A DNA stretch of 64,000 bases from positions 62,001 through 126,000 of the forward strand of contig NZ_FUWY01000001.1 of NCBI RefSeq assembly GCF_900167375.1. The letters are read 5' to 3'. A model generated the notes under the pieces. That model saw nothing but the letters and a program-made list of their open reading frames with translations, had not been told where the DNA came from and did not search any database. The DNA is from Anaerorhabdus furcosa. Its GTDB lineage: Bacteria; Bacillota_I; Bacilli_A; Erysipelotrichales; Erysipelotrichaceae. This document shows positions 1 through 8,302 of this stretch, piece after piece; within the stretch, counting starts at the first letter, position 1; each line of letters starts with the position of its first letter. A program made the position numbers and the translations under genes.

Positions 1-1392
1 GTAGTTATTTGCATACATGAACATATCTACTGTTTGATTTGTTGTAACAACACTATATGGCGCAGCTGGAATAACAACACGTGAGTTCGAACTTTCTGGA
101 TTAAAGAAGATGGAACGGTCCATATCACGATATGCAGAACCACGATCCAAATCATCTAATCGTACAAAGGCACCAATTTCTGTACCTTGAGCAACAATCT
201 TGCCATTGTGGTCAAGATGCAAAGTACCCATATCATCAAATACAACTTCTTGATAGTCTATTTCTGATTTAGCTAAGTTTGTAAGAGCTTCAATTGTTTC
301 TGATTTACCCGCACCAGAATCTCCCATAAACATAATTCCTTTTTTTGTACCATCTTTAAGATGTAAGTTAATCATAGCACCATGAATTGGTAACCAATTC
401 TTTTCCATCATTGCTAAGTTATGAAGTGTTAATGCCATTTTCTTTAAGTAACCAAAGTATTCAATCTTATCTTCATAAGAGATTTTACCTACCCAAATTT
501 GGTTTGGTTTATCATGATAGAAAACTGTGTCTTTCTTACCATCTTCATTACCAAAGATCATAATACAATCTGGTTTTTTCCCAATACATTCTTCTTGTGA
601 TGCAAGTTCAAATAAGTTTGCTAATGAGATAGCACTTGCTGAGAAATCACGGTGGAAGAAGATAAATGTAAGTAATGATCCAACTTTACATGGAAAGCAA
701 ATCCAATCTTCATGGTTATCCACATAATCACTAATTGGATTATCTAATACTTCTGTAAATGTACCAGTACGTTTATTTGATTTAGGATGAATAATTAGGG
801 GTGTTCTCAACATTAAAGTATGGACAAATGGTGTTTTATTTAACATTTCATATTCTTTTGGCATATCCCAATCACATGTACATAACATCATACTTGCGTT
901 TGTACCTGCTTGTAATTGACGGAATACTCTGTTATTTGATCCTTGAACTTTTTGTTGAACACGACGATAAGTTTTTAATACTAAATCATTAAAATCATTA
1001 TCTGCTTCTAGGAAGTTTGCCAGTTGAAGCCCTTCATCATGCTTTGAATAAACAATTGAAATACGCTGTGTTTGACGCCAAAATTGATACATTGACTCAA
1101 TGACATCAAGTAAACGTTTTGGATCGTTAAGTGCTGGATGATTGATTTCATCCATTTCTAATACTAATAAAATCTTAGCTAAACGAATAAGTTCAGACTT
1201 TACTTCTTCCTCTGATGCGTTATTTGTAAGCCATAAATACAAATCTTGATTATCTTTCATCAAGAATTGTAAATAAGCATCTAAAAACTGATCAAATCCT
1301 TCAGATGAAATTAATTCACTTCCAGTTTTGCAATACTTTGTTGTATAGTTAACGATTGCAAGGTTATTTTTTAAATAAAAAGCTTCTTTCAT
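1..1392 (-). CDS. HPr kinase/PEPCK-like P-loop protein, 3' end beyond the window
   Basis: The frame is open from an ATG at 1392 to the left edge (464 codons, no stop), so the C-terminus is missing. A GGAGG site lies about 9 bases before the start. The clearest motif is GDSGAGKSE near residues 356-364, a Walker A close to that of HPr kinase (G-[DE]-S-G-x-G-K-S-E) and related to the PEPCK P-loop. It is followed by an acidic FDDMG segment and a PYSVVTTNQTVD segment. The ~350 residues before the P-loop are not recognised. Members in related bacteria are often labelled phosphoenolpyruvate carboxykinase, but the P-loop does not read like the GxSGTGKTTLS of ATP-PEPCK. A nucleotide-dependent kinase or carboxykinase-fold enzyme is all I can support. 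It is the last visible gene of the operon starting at 4262. Confidence 0.7.
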   Translation of the reverse strand, partial: MKEAFYLKNNLAIVNYTTKYCKTGSELISSEGFDQFLDAYLQFLMKDNQDLYLWLTNNASEEEVKSELIRLAKILLVLEMDEINHPALNDPKRLLDVIESMYQFWRQTQRISIVYSKHDEGLQLANFLEADNDFNDLVLKTYRRVQQKVQGSNNRVFRQLQAGTNASMMLCTCDWDMPKEYEMLNKTPFVHTLMLRTPLIIHPKSNKRTGTFTEVLDNPISDYVDNHEDWICFPCKVGSLLTFIFFHRDFSASAISLANLFELASQEECIGKKPDCIMIFGNEDGKKDTVFYHDKPNQIWVGKISYEDKIEYFGYLKKMALTLHNLAMMEKNWLPIHGAMINLHLKDGTKKGIMFMGDSGAGKSETIEALTNLAKSEIDYQEVVFDDMGTLHLDHNGKIVAQGTEIGAFVRLDDLDRGSAYRDMDRSIFFNPESSNSRVVIPAAPYSVVTTNQTVDMFMYANNY

Positions 1393-1428
1393 AGAATTTC
1401 CTCCATTTCGTAATATTATATCACGAAC

Positions 1429-2160
1429 TTATTCACTGATACCATATCTTCTTTGTCGAACTACTTCAAAACTAATCGCCGCTACTGCGCTAGCTGCATT
1501 AAGAGCATTTCTGAAGTCATTTGCATAAGGAATATAAATATTATGATCGACAATATCTAGAATTTCCTTACTTAATCCTCTCATTTCTCCACCAATCGCA
1601 AGAATGATCGGACTAGTATAAGTATATTCAAAATATGTCTTTGCATCTTTTCGCATAGCTGCATAAATTTTACAATCAAACTTCTTTTTAAGAAGCAACA
1701 TATCTCTTGCCATATCATCACTTAAGATGAGTGGCATATACTCACTTGCTCCTGCGCTTGATTTAAGAATTGTACTTTCACTGCGAGTCCAATCACGACT
1801 TGGAAGTAATACTGCTGTACATCCAGCGCTATAAAGCGTTCTTAATGCATATCCTAAATTAAATGGATCTTCGACTCCTTCCAATACACAAATAAAAGGA
1901 ATTCCCTCTAAACAATCATCAATTGATTGATACGAACGATTTTCGACATCAGCTAACACACCTCCGTGCGTTTTACCATCTGCCATCTTATCAACCTCTT
2001 CTCTCTCAAGGCGTTTTACTTCAACACCAAAATCCATTGCTCTAGCAAGGATAAACCCTGTATCTTTATCTTTCTTCTTTTGATCGATGATAATACAATT
2101 GATTTTACGATTTCTTGCTAATAATACCGCTTTTACACTAAGTGCCCCTTCAATAATCAT
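1429..2160 (-). CDS. SpoU/TrmH-family RNA 2'-O-methyltransferase
   Basis: 243 residues with the C-terminal SPOUT (knotted) methyltransferase domain. Motif 1 is N101xxxxxR107 inside EGVEDPFNLGYALRTL, motif 2 is IGGEMRGLS near 189-197, and motif 3 is IPYANDFRNALNAASAVA near 210-227; these bind S-adenosylmethionine and place the catalytic Arg and Asn. The ~85-residue N-terminal part resembles the substrate-binding domain of TrmH/RlmB relatives. It probably methylates a ribose 2'-OH in rRNA or tRNA; the target base cannot be read from sequence. It starts one base after the stop of the U32 gene, with GGAG before the ATG, so the two are likely cotranscribed. Confidence 0.88.
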   Translation of the reverse strand: MIIEGALSVKAVLLARNRKINCIIIDQKKKDKDTGFILARAMDFGVEVKRLEREEVDKMADGKTHGGVLADVENRSYQSIDDCLEGIPFICVLEGVEDPFNLGYALRTLYSAGCTAVLLPSRDWTRSESTILKSSAGASEYMPLILSDDMARDMLLLKKKFDCKIYAAMRKDAKTYFEYTYTSPIILAIGGEMRGLSKEILDIVDHNIYIPYANDFRNALNAASAVAAISFEVVRQRRYGISE

Positions 2161-2161
2161 C

Positions 2162-3367
2162 TTATTTTCTCCTAATTAAATCTTGTGGTTCTACGATAAA
2201 TGGTATCTTAACTTCAACAATCGTCATCGGTTGATTGGCTACTTCAATATTTTCTTTATCACTATTGATGATTGAATCTACCACAAAGGCTTCATTATCA
2301 ATGTGGGGTCCAAATACTTCAAGTTCATAACCACAACCAAATACATTTCTAACTTGGACTTTAGCAATTTGACTATCTTGATCATATGCCATAACTACAC
2401 CTACAAAATCATGAGTAACACCTGCTCCATTGATTCCATAAAGATGAGCTTTTGCAGTTGGAAGTCCTCGATAGAATCCGATAGATGTTGGTCTATTTTC
2501 AGCTTTTGAAAGCTCATTTGCGTAGTATTCTAATCGTTCTGCATCTAATGGTTTCTCTGTTTGTGCTATTTCATCAATTGCTTTGCGATAAGTATGTACC
2601 ACACTCGCAATATAATAAGCAGATTTCATTCTACCTTCTATTTTAAGTGATGCTACATTCGCATCCATTAAATCATATAGAACATCAACAGCCATTAAAT
2701 CCTTTGAACTCATAGAAAACAAACAATCTTCCTTGCTTATCTCTTTTTCACCTTGTATTAAGTGATACTTCCATCTACAAGATTGAGCACACCCACCACG
2801 ATTCGCATCCCTTAATGTCATTGCATTGCTTAATGTACATCGCCCAGAATAGTTGACACACATACCCCCATGAATAAATGCTTCTGTAGGTACTGGTGAA
2901 TTTTTAGAAATCATACAGACTTCTTCTAAATTACATTCTCTTGCATAAACAATACGGTCTACACCTAATCGTTGATAGTATTCAATTGCCTTTAAGTTTG
3001 TGGTCGACATTTGAGTACTCAAATGAACTTCTAACTTAGGTGCAACTTTTTTTACTGTTTGAATGATGGTTGGGCTGGCAACAATTACTGCAGTAACACC
3101 TGCATTTTCTAACTCTTTTAAATAACCTTCCAACCCATCAAAATCCTCATCATGAGGAATTATATTAATAGTTACATGAATATGAGCACCATATTCTCTT
3201 GCATAATCGCAAGCTTCTTTTATATCAGAAATTTCAAAATTAGAGGCACGAGATCGAAGTGAAAAACGTTTGCCTCCAAGATAAACTGCATTCGCTCCAA
3301 ATCGTATAGCAACTTTAGCACGCTCTAAATCGCCTGCTGGTGCGAGTAATTCTATTTTCTTATTCAT
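2162..3367 (-). CDS. U32-family protein, YrrO/TrhP-like (tRNA hydroxylation)
   Basis: 401 residues with the U32 signature E162AFIHGG...C170...GRC177TLS, followed by C193 and C197 of a GGCAQSC segment. These cysteines are expected to bind an iron-sulfur cluster. The family is named for an old collagenase claim, but YrrO/TrhP and RlhA relatives support prephenate-dependent 5-hydroxylation of tRNA U34 or rRNA hydroxylation. The N-terminus (ELLAPAGDLERAK) is typical of YrrO. It lies seven bases downstream of a second, shorter U32 gene, matching the yrrN-yrrO pair of Bacillus subtilis. AGGTGA precedes the ATG. Family assignment is secure; the exact RNA target is inference. Confidence 0.88.
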   Translation of the reverse strand: MNKKIELLAPAGDLERAKVAIRFGANAVYLGGKRFSLRSRASNFEISDIKEACDYAREYGAHIHVTINIIPHDEDFDGLEGYLKELENAGVTAVIVASPTIIQTVKKVAPKLEVHLSTQMSTTNLKAIEYYQRLGVDRIVYARECNLEEVCMISKNSPVPTEAFIHGGMCVNYSGRCTLSNAMTLRDANRGGCAQSCRWKYHLIQGEKEISKEDCLFSMSSKDLMAVDVLYDLMDANVASLKIEGRMKSAYYIASVVHTYRKAIDEIAQTEKPLDAERLEYYANELSKAENRPTSIGFYRGLPTAKAHLYGINGAGVTHDFVGVVMAYDQDSQIAKVQVRNVFGCGYELEVFGPHIDNEAFVVDSIINSDKENIEVANQPMTIVEVKIPFIVEPQDLIRRK

Positions 3368-3374
3368 ACTTCAC

Positions 3375-4262
3375 CTACTTTACTAAATTTGTCTTTTGGT
3401 ACATGTACCCTTTACTAAAAGGATACTCACTGTACTTCTCTTCAAATTTCTTTCTTATGACTTCACTATCCATACCTAAATCAATCATGACAAATGCTTT
3501 GCACGCATCCACCACTAAATCTCTAGGCAAAAATATTCCATCAATACGCATTGACTTTAATCCTGTATCTTTTAACACCTTAAATTCATCAAATGCATCC
3601 AAGATATAGTCAGTAAAGATATGAGTACCTTGTTCATCTTCAAGAATAGGCATCTTACCTTCACGTGTTGATTCTATTAATACACAATTCATCTTATTCA
3701 CACACGTATTGTCTGCACCAATCTCATCACAATAATTTTGAATTAAGTGACGTTTTGAATATGACATATTCAAATAACCAAAAAGGATTGCTTCTGTATT
3801 TCCATGTACATTTATACACATTTCCTTCATTTCATCTAGTGTGATTTCTGTTGAAAGTACTGCATGATGAATACCTTGATCCAAGACAAATTGCATATCC
3901 CTCGAATTTGTCATTAATGTATCCGGTTCATATACTAGATGACCGACTAGCCCTAATGACTCCGCAAGAATATAAACTGCTGGATCATTGTAATAAATGA
4001 ATGCAACTCCATGTTCTTTCAAGAACTTCATATACTCTTCAGCTTGCTCTAACTCTTTGTCTGTATAAATACGATTCATATAAACCGCTACTTTAAGTCC
4101 TAATTCCTGTGTTTTTCCAAAAGCTTCTATTAATTCTTCTTGCTTAAACTTAGATGGAGCTCTTGTTCCATGAAACTCATCACAAAAAAGAAGAACTGTC
4201 GCTCCTGCTTCACAAAATAGGTTTATGTCTTCAATTTTTTCAACTGTTACTATAAATTCCAT
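3375..4262 (-). CDS. U32-family protein, YrrN/TrhP1-like
   Basis: 295 residues, a shorter partner of the downstream U32 protein. It has the TIM-barrel-like pattern of the family (CNE-like segments, LVYEPDTLMTN, HHAVLSTEITLDEM) and ends in a short YPFSKGYMYQ tail typical of YrrN. Cysteines occur in NYCDEIGADNTC but the full U32 signature is absent. In B. subtilis YrrN and YrrO are both needed for 5-methoxyuridine formation in tRNA, so a heteromeric role here is likely. I place the start at the ATG at 4262, because the in-frame GTG at 4271 lies inside the GGTGAGAAG ribosome site. It is the first gene of a four-gene minus-strand operon reaching the left edge. Confidence 0.8.
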   Translation of the reverse strand: MEFIVTVEKIEDINLFCEAGATVLLFCDEFHGTRAPSKFKQEELIEAFGKTQELGLKVAVYMNRIYTDKELEQAEEYMKFLKEHGVAFIYYNDPAVYILAESLGLVGHLVYEPDTLMTNSRDMQFVLDQGIHHAVLSTEITLDEMKEMCINVHGNTEAILFGYLNMSYSKRHLIQNYCDEIGADNTCVNKMNCVLIESTREGKMPILEDEQGTHIFTDYILDAFDEFKVLKDTGLKSMRIDGIFLPRDLVVDACKAFVMIDLGMDSEVIRKKFEEKYSEYPFSKGYMYQKTNLVK

Positions 4263-4372
4263 TCTTCTCACCTACCTCGTATAGTTTACCTTATTTTGTT
4301 CATTTTATAAAGATATTGCCACTTGGTTCATTTAAATAAAACATCAATCATCTACATTATAATTTGTATCTC

Positions 4373-4401
4373 TTGACAAAGGGTTCACATCTTTATATTC
4401 T
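4373..4401 (+). promoter_or_regulatory. Sigma-A promoter of folT
   Basis: TTGACA at 4373-4378, a 17-base spacer, then TATTCT at 4396-4401. Transcription would begin within a few bases of the first strand of the riboswitch P1 helix, leaving almost no leader before the aptamer. Confidence 0.8.
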
Positions 4402-4404
4402 TAA

Positions 4405-4484
4405 GGTAGTTACTTGGTTGTGCGTTAAGTGCTAGTGCTTGGGAAGCATTGGACGAAAAGGAAACTTGCGGTGCAACTATAGTC
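4405..4484 (+). ncRNA. Tetrahydrofolate (THF) riboswitch
   Basis: The stretch carries the conserved GCGTTAAGTG block (4422-4431) and a CTTGCGGTGCAAC block (4465-4477) typical of THF aptamers. GTAGTT (4406-4411) pairs with AACTAT (4475-4480) to close P1. The gene downstream is a folate-type ECF S-component, the classical partner of this riboswitch. Identification rests on motif and context, not on a covariance-model search. Confidence 0.85.
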
Positions 4485-4500
4485 CCACATCTGTGAATTG

Positions 4501-4541
4501 AGTCTCTCATTCTTCACATTGTGGAGGAAAGGAGACTTTTT
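4501..4541 (+). promoter_or_regulatory. Shine-Dalgarno-sequestering hairpin of the THF riboswitch
   Basis: AGTCTC (4501-4506) pairs with GAGACT (4532-4537) and TTCAC (4512-4516) with GTGGA (4521-4525). The second strands cover the GGAGGAAAGGAG ribosome site (4523-4534) of folT, so folding hides it. Five T residues follow, so a terminator reading is also possible, but the pairing to the ribosome site favours translational control. Confidence 0.6.
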
Positions 4542-5102
4542 ATGTTCAAAAAATCAGCTCAAAATCTAAAATCGATTAACTATCTCGCTATTATGGCCGT
4601 TTTCATCGCACTTAAAGTGATTATGGCAGGCGTTTTCATTCCAGTGGGTGAAAACCTTAGAATTTCATTTACCTTCCTTATAATCGCTGTAGAGGCTTGT
4701 ATCATTGGTCCTATCCCAGGACTAGTGAGTGGGTTTATTACTGACTTGGTTGGGTTTATGTTATTTCCATTTGGTGCATTTTTTCCAGGGTATATCTTAA
4801 GTGCTATGCTCAATTGTTTTATCTATGCATTATTTCTTTACAATACACGCATAACCATTACCAAACTAATTCTTGCAAAAACAGTTGTATCTTATTTCTG
4901 TAATGTACTTTTAGGTTCGCTATGGAGTTCCATGCTCTATTCAAAAGGATTCATCTTCTATGCAAGTGCAAGTTTAGTAAAGAATACTTTATTATTACCT
5001 ATTGAAATTATCATGTTAGTTATTGTGTTTAAACTACTCTTACCTTATCTACAAAAAAAGAACCTTGTACCTGTACAAGATTCTAAAATGAAACTTATTT
5101 AA
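4542..5102 (+). CDS. folT: Folate-type ECF transporter S-component
   Basis: 187 residues with about five or six hydrophobic helices and the ECF S-component pattern: NYLAIMAVFIALKVIM near the N-terminus and GPIPGLVSGFITDLVGF in the middle. It would bind folate at the membrane and be driven by a shared EcfA-EcfA'-EcfT module, which is not in this window (group II arrangement). The THF riboswitch upstream gives the substrate. The true start is the ATG at 4542: an in-frame GTG at 4521 is part of the ribosome-binding region. Its 3' end overlaps the convergent CapA-like gene by 8 bases. Confidence 0.88.
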   Translation: MFKKSAQNLKSINYLAIMAVFIALKVIMAGVFIPVGENLRISFTFLIIAVEACIIGPIPGLVSGFITDLVGFMLFPFGAFFPGYILSAMLNCFIYALFLYNTRITITKLILAKTVVSYFCNVLLGSLWSSMLYSKGFIFYASASLVKNTLLLPIEIIMLVIVFKLLLPYLQKKNLVPVQDSKMKLI

Positions 5103-6213
5103 TTCCACCTATACGGATGGAATCATCTAGCATCGTAAGAACAACACTATACTTTTCATATACACTTTCTTTATTTTGAAGTTCATCAGTTAGTTCATCG
5201 AACATCATAATTTTTGTAGAATTGGATGTTGTATAAATTAAGTCAGCCTTGGGTTGACTTTTTTCTATTGTCACAACGCCATCAACAACTGTTTTCTGAA
5301 CGAATATACTTCCTATCATCCCAACTCGTTCATCTAAATCGGTATTTGTTGTCAGTAGATTACCTAATGAATAATAAACAATTGTATCATCAATCCATTC
5401 AATTGGTTGGATACTTCCTGTTCCTGTACCAAGAAGTACATCAGCACCAGAATCAGCTAATAACTTAGCAATCCGATGTTGTTCATTGGTTACTTCAAAT
5501 GAATCAACTTCACCCCAATCAAGATAAACAATGATAATATCTACTTGATTTCTTAAATTCATAATATCACTTGCTGCTTTTTGATCATTGTATACATCCA
5601 ACAAAAATGGATTTGTTATTGTAATCCCTTCAATATTTTGAGGCATCGTATAAGAAAGTAATCCAAAGGTTATACCATTTTTATCATAGATAGCGGTTGT
5701 CCCCTGTTCATGTGCTTCACTACCTGAGGTATACATAATTTGATTATCCCAATAAGTATGAGAATCTAATAATTGTGTCTCCCCTAATTCCAATTGATCA
5801 GCACTTGCTAATGAAACCATTGAAAATCCTATGCTAGAAAACATATCCGCAAATGATTTAGGAACTCCCTCTTCTTTGTAGTCATTAACTACAACATCAT
5901 CCAATTGAAATAAAGCCACTTCATTATTACTAACTGCTGGTTCAATATTTTCAATAAGCGGATAAAAATCTTGAACTCCATCAACTGTATATTCACTGAT
6001 TAGATCATCATCAACACTTACTTTCCCACCAAAGAAGATGCTTGCACTGTAATTACTTACAACTGGTGGTTTTGTTTTTTCTATTATTTCTTCTTTTTGC
6101 TTTTCGTTGAATGTATTAATTAATATTAATAACACCACACTGACAGCGATGATACAAAAAACAATCGTTAAAACAAGTGCAACGATTTCCTTCTCTAACT
6201 TCTTATTTTTCAT
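5095..6213 (-). CDS. CapA-like (PGA_cap fold) membrane protein with degenerate metal site
   Basis: 372 residues with one N-terminal transmembrane helix (about residues 10-32) and a predicted extracellular domain of the CapA/PgsA calcineurin-like type. Family landmarks are in order: VYLDWGE for the usual HWG.E, then AKLLADSGADVLLGTGTGSIQ where CapA has GADVVIGHHPHVLQ, then YSLGNL. The GD, NLE, NNHxxD and GHHPH metal ligands all appear replaced (FGGK, FQLDD, SASADQL, GTGTG). It is probably a catalytically inactive relative with a cell-envelope role; function is unknown. AGGTGG precedes the start. It lies 29 bases downstream of the PHP-domain gene and is likely cotranscribed. Confidence 0.75.
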   Translation of the reverse strand: MKNKKLEKEIVALVLTIVFCIIAVSVVLLILINTFNEKQKEEIIEKTKPPVVSNYSASIFFGGKVSVDDDLISEYTVDGVQDFYPLIENIEPAVSNNEVALFQLDDVVVNDYKEEGVPKSFADMFSSIGFSMVSLASADQLELGETQLLDSHTYWDNQIMYTSGSEAHEQGTTAIYDKNGITFGLLSYTMPQNIEGITITNPFLLDVYNDQKAASDIMNLRNQVDIIIVYLDWGEVDSFEVTNEQHRIAKLLADSGADVLLGTGTGSIQPIEWIDDTIVYYSLGNLLTTNTDLDERVGMIGSIFVQKTVVDGVVTIEKSQPKADLIYTTSNSTKIMMFDELTDELQNKESVYEKYSVVLTMLDDSIRIGGIK

Positions 6214-6242
6214 TCAACCACCTCTATTCCATTATACACAAT

Positions 6243-7127
6243 TTATCTTTGTTTTTCTTGTATTCTTCTTTTTAAATCATGGACTATCCTTGTACAATCA
6301 CCATCATATCCAGTATCCCCTAATTGGATATTCGGTTTAGTAGAACCATGAAAATCACTACCAATTGTCATACATAAATCATTTTTTATACATATCTCTT
6401 TGTAGAAAAGAGCATCTTCTTGATTATGGTATGAACAATAAGCTTCAAAACCATCAATACCTGATTCTATTAATTCATTAATCAAATCTAAATCTTGCGC
6501 AATTGTTACTTTGGGATGAGCACAAATAACTACTCCTTTTAATCGATGAACTAATTCTATGATTTCTTTATAGTGGGGAAGTTTCATTTCAACATAACCC
6601 CATTTACCAATAGCAAGATGATCCCAAAAGTAATTAGCAATCGGGCTATTACTTTTAGATCCTGTTTTATATATATTCAAATCTGGATGTTCAATATCTT
6701 CAAGTAATACTTTTTCAATTTCAACATTGGTATAAGGATAACCACCATGTGTCATTCCTTTTATCTTATTCTCATCAAGTTTACACCCATATTTATCCTC
6801 TACAAGTTTTAATCGAATAGAGCCAACACGATCTAGTTCCTTAATATAATTACTCTTTAATTCTAATAATTTTGGATGGTTTAAATCCATCCCATATGCA
6901 GTTAAATGAATAATTGTATCTTTACAAAAACAATCAATTTCAATGCCCGAAATAATCTCAATTTCATTTTGTAGTTGAGCTTCTAAAGAACCTTCAACTG
7001 TATTGTGATCACATAGGGCTAATACATCAATCTGAGCTTTTTTCGCTCTTTCTAGAACATCTGCAACACTCTGTGTACTATCGAAACTATAGATACTATG
7101 ACAATGTAAATCGCATTTCATACTCAT
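6243..7127 (-). CDS. PHP-domain metal-dependent phosphoesterase
   Basis: About 294 residues. The N-terminus carries the PHP signature DLHCHSIYSFDST and then LALCDHNTVEG, the usual HxH and DH metal ligands; later ICAHPKV and IGSDFHG complete the site. Relatives hydrolyse small phosphates such as nucleoside 3',5'-bisphosphates or histidinol phosphate; the substrate here is unknown. I choose the ATG at 7127 (MSMKCDLHCHS), preceded by GGTGGTG, over in-frame starts further out, because the longer forms would reach to within 2 bases of the divergent gene and leave no promoter space. Confidence 0.8.
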   Translation of the reverse strand: MSMKCDLHCHSIYSFDSTQSVADVLERAKKAQIDVLALCDHNTVEGSLEAQLQNEIEIISGIEIDCFCKDTIIHLTAYGMDLNHPKLLELKSNYIKELDRVGSIRLKLVEDKYGCKLDENKIKGMTHGGYPYTNVEIEKVLLEDIEHPDLNIYKTGSKSNSPIANYFWDHLAIGKWGYVEMKLPHYKEIIELVHRLKGVVICAHPKVTIAQDLDLINELIESGIDGFEAYCSYHNQEDALFYKEICIKNDLCMTIGSDFHGSTKPNIQLGDTGYDGDCTRIVHDLKRRIQEKQR

Positions 7128-7179
7128 CACCACCATAGGAATTATAACACAATCGTGATACAATTTGGTGGGTGATACG

Positions 7180-7812
7180 ATGAGTAATTATAGTAAAATT
7201 AGACAAGATTTAACAAATCAAAAATTAATTGTTGTTAGTAAGAAAAGAAGTATAGAACAAATCCAACAGTATTATCTTATGGGTGAAAGATGTTTTGGTG
7301 AAAACAGAGCCGAAGAGCTTATTGATAAAGCAAAACAATTACCCCAAGATATCGAATGGCATTTCATAGGTCATTTACAACGTAATAAAGTAAAGATGAT
7401 TCTTCCTTATGTTAGCTATATCCAATCAGTTGAAAGTATTGAGCTTGTAAAAATCATAGATAAAGAAGCTCAAAAACTAGACAAAGTAATTCCAATTCTT
7501 ATTCAATTTAACTTTGCTCAAGAAGACACAAAAAGTGGTATTGATAAAGAAGAAGCAATTACGTTTATCAATCAATGCCTAACCTACCCAAACGTAAAAG
7601 TTCAAGGTATTATGTGTATGGGTCCGCACACTGAAAATACAGAAGAAATTCTAGCAGTTTTTAAAGAAGCGCAAACCTATTTTAATATGCTTCAAGAAAA
7701 ATTTGGTCATGATATGATAAAAGAGTGTTCCATGGGGATGAGTGATGATTATTTAATTGCTTGTCAATGTGGTTCAACCATGGTACGAATTGGTTCAAAA
7801 CTATTTGAGTAA
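7180..7812 (+). CDS. YggS/PROSC-family pyridoxal-phosphate homeostasis protein
   Basis: 210 residues. The PLP-binding lysine is in LIVVSKKRS near residue 20; FGENRAEEL, WHFIGHLQRNKVK and a C-terminal SMGMSDDY with the GSTMVRIGS phosphate-binding end are all in the expected order. YggS proteins bind PLP in a single TIM barrel, have no clear enzymatic activity, and influence vitamin B6 and amino-acid balance. I start at the ATG at 7180; the in-frame TTG at 7165 is part of the GGTGGGTGAT ribosome site. It diverges from the PHP gene and ends at a bidirectional terminator. Confidence 0.92.
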   Translation: MSNYSKIRQDLTNQKLIVVSKKRSIEQIQQYYLMGERCFGENRAEELIDKAKQLPQDIEWHFIGHLQRNKVKMILPYVSYIQSVESIELVKIIDKEAQKLDKVIPILIQFNFAQEDTKSGIDKEEAITFINQCLTYPNVKVQGIMCMGPHTENTEEILAVFKEAQTYFNMLQEKFGHDMIKECSMGMSDDYLIACQCGSTMVRIGSKLFE

Positions 7813-7815
7813 AAG

Positions 7816-7849
7816 AAAAGATGCACTTCCATCTGAAGTACATCTTTTT
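7816..7849 (+). terminator. Bidirectional terminator between yggS-like gene and 7848 gene
   Basis: GATGCACTTC (7820-7829) and GAAGTACATC (7835-7844) form a 10-bp stem with one mismatch, flanked by AAAA on the left and TTTTT on the right. It can serve the plus-strand gene and the convergent minus-strand gene. Confidence 0.75.
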
Positions 7850-8183
7850 ATTTGAAGAAACTCCAACCACAAAATACATAGAATAAGTGAATCACAAATC
7901 CTTGTATTCCAACTAGATCAAATATATTTTTTAATTCGGGTAAAACGATATAACCTAAATCCCAGAATATAAAAAACAAGAAAAAGAATGCAATCACAAA
8001 TTTTTGTATCCAGCCATTGCTCTTCTTACCATAGTGTAAACTTACTCCCACTGCAAAGCATGTTGCTGCGACCAAAATAATAATTACTTCATTGGGGACA
8101 TATGGATTAAGAAAGCGAACCAATAATCCGCCAATAATCATAATACATAATGGATATCCCACATTTCTCCAAAAATTATTCAT
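7848..8183 (-). CDS. Small four-helix membrane protein of unknown function
   Basis: 111 residues with about four hydrophobic segments (VGYPLCIMIIGGLLVRF, VIIILVAATCFAVGVSL, FVIAFFFLFFIFW, GFVIHLFYVFCGW) and little soluble sequence. I do not recognise the family. The start is set at the ATG at 8183, where AAGGAG lies at proper distance; a longer in-frame version from 8207 has no ribosome site. It sits alone between two plus-strand genes and ends at the shared terminator at 7816-7849. Confidence 0.65.
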   Translation of the reverse strand: MNNFWRNVGYPLCIMIIGGLLVRFLNPYVPNEVIIILVAATCFAVGVSLHYGKKSNGWIQKFVIAFFFLFFIFWDLGYIVLPELKNIFDLVGIQGFVIHLFYVFCGWSFFK

Positions 8184-8245
8184 ACCATCACTCCTTAAAT
8201 ACTTCATTAGTTTACATGATTTAGAATATTTTATCCACCATATTC

Positions 8246-8274
8246 TTGATTTTGGTGGTTGGTACTTCTATACT
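8246..8274 (+). promoter_or_regulatory. Promoter of the aminotransferase gene
   Basis: TTGATT at 8246-8251, a 17-base spacer and TATACT at 8269-8274, 29 bases before the ATG at 8303. Confidence 0.7.
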
Positions 8275-8302
8275 TAAAGATAAGATAGAAGAGGTAAACA
8301 AG

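Noticed and set aside
4521-4541. GTG start of folT at 4521
   Set aside because: It is part of the GGAGGAAAGGAG ribosome site.
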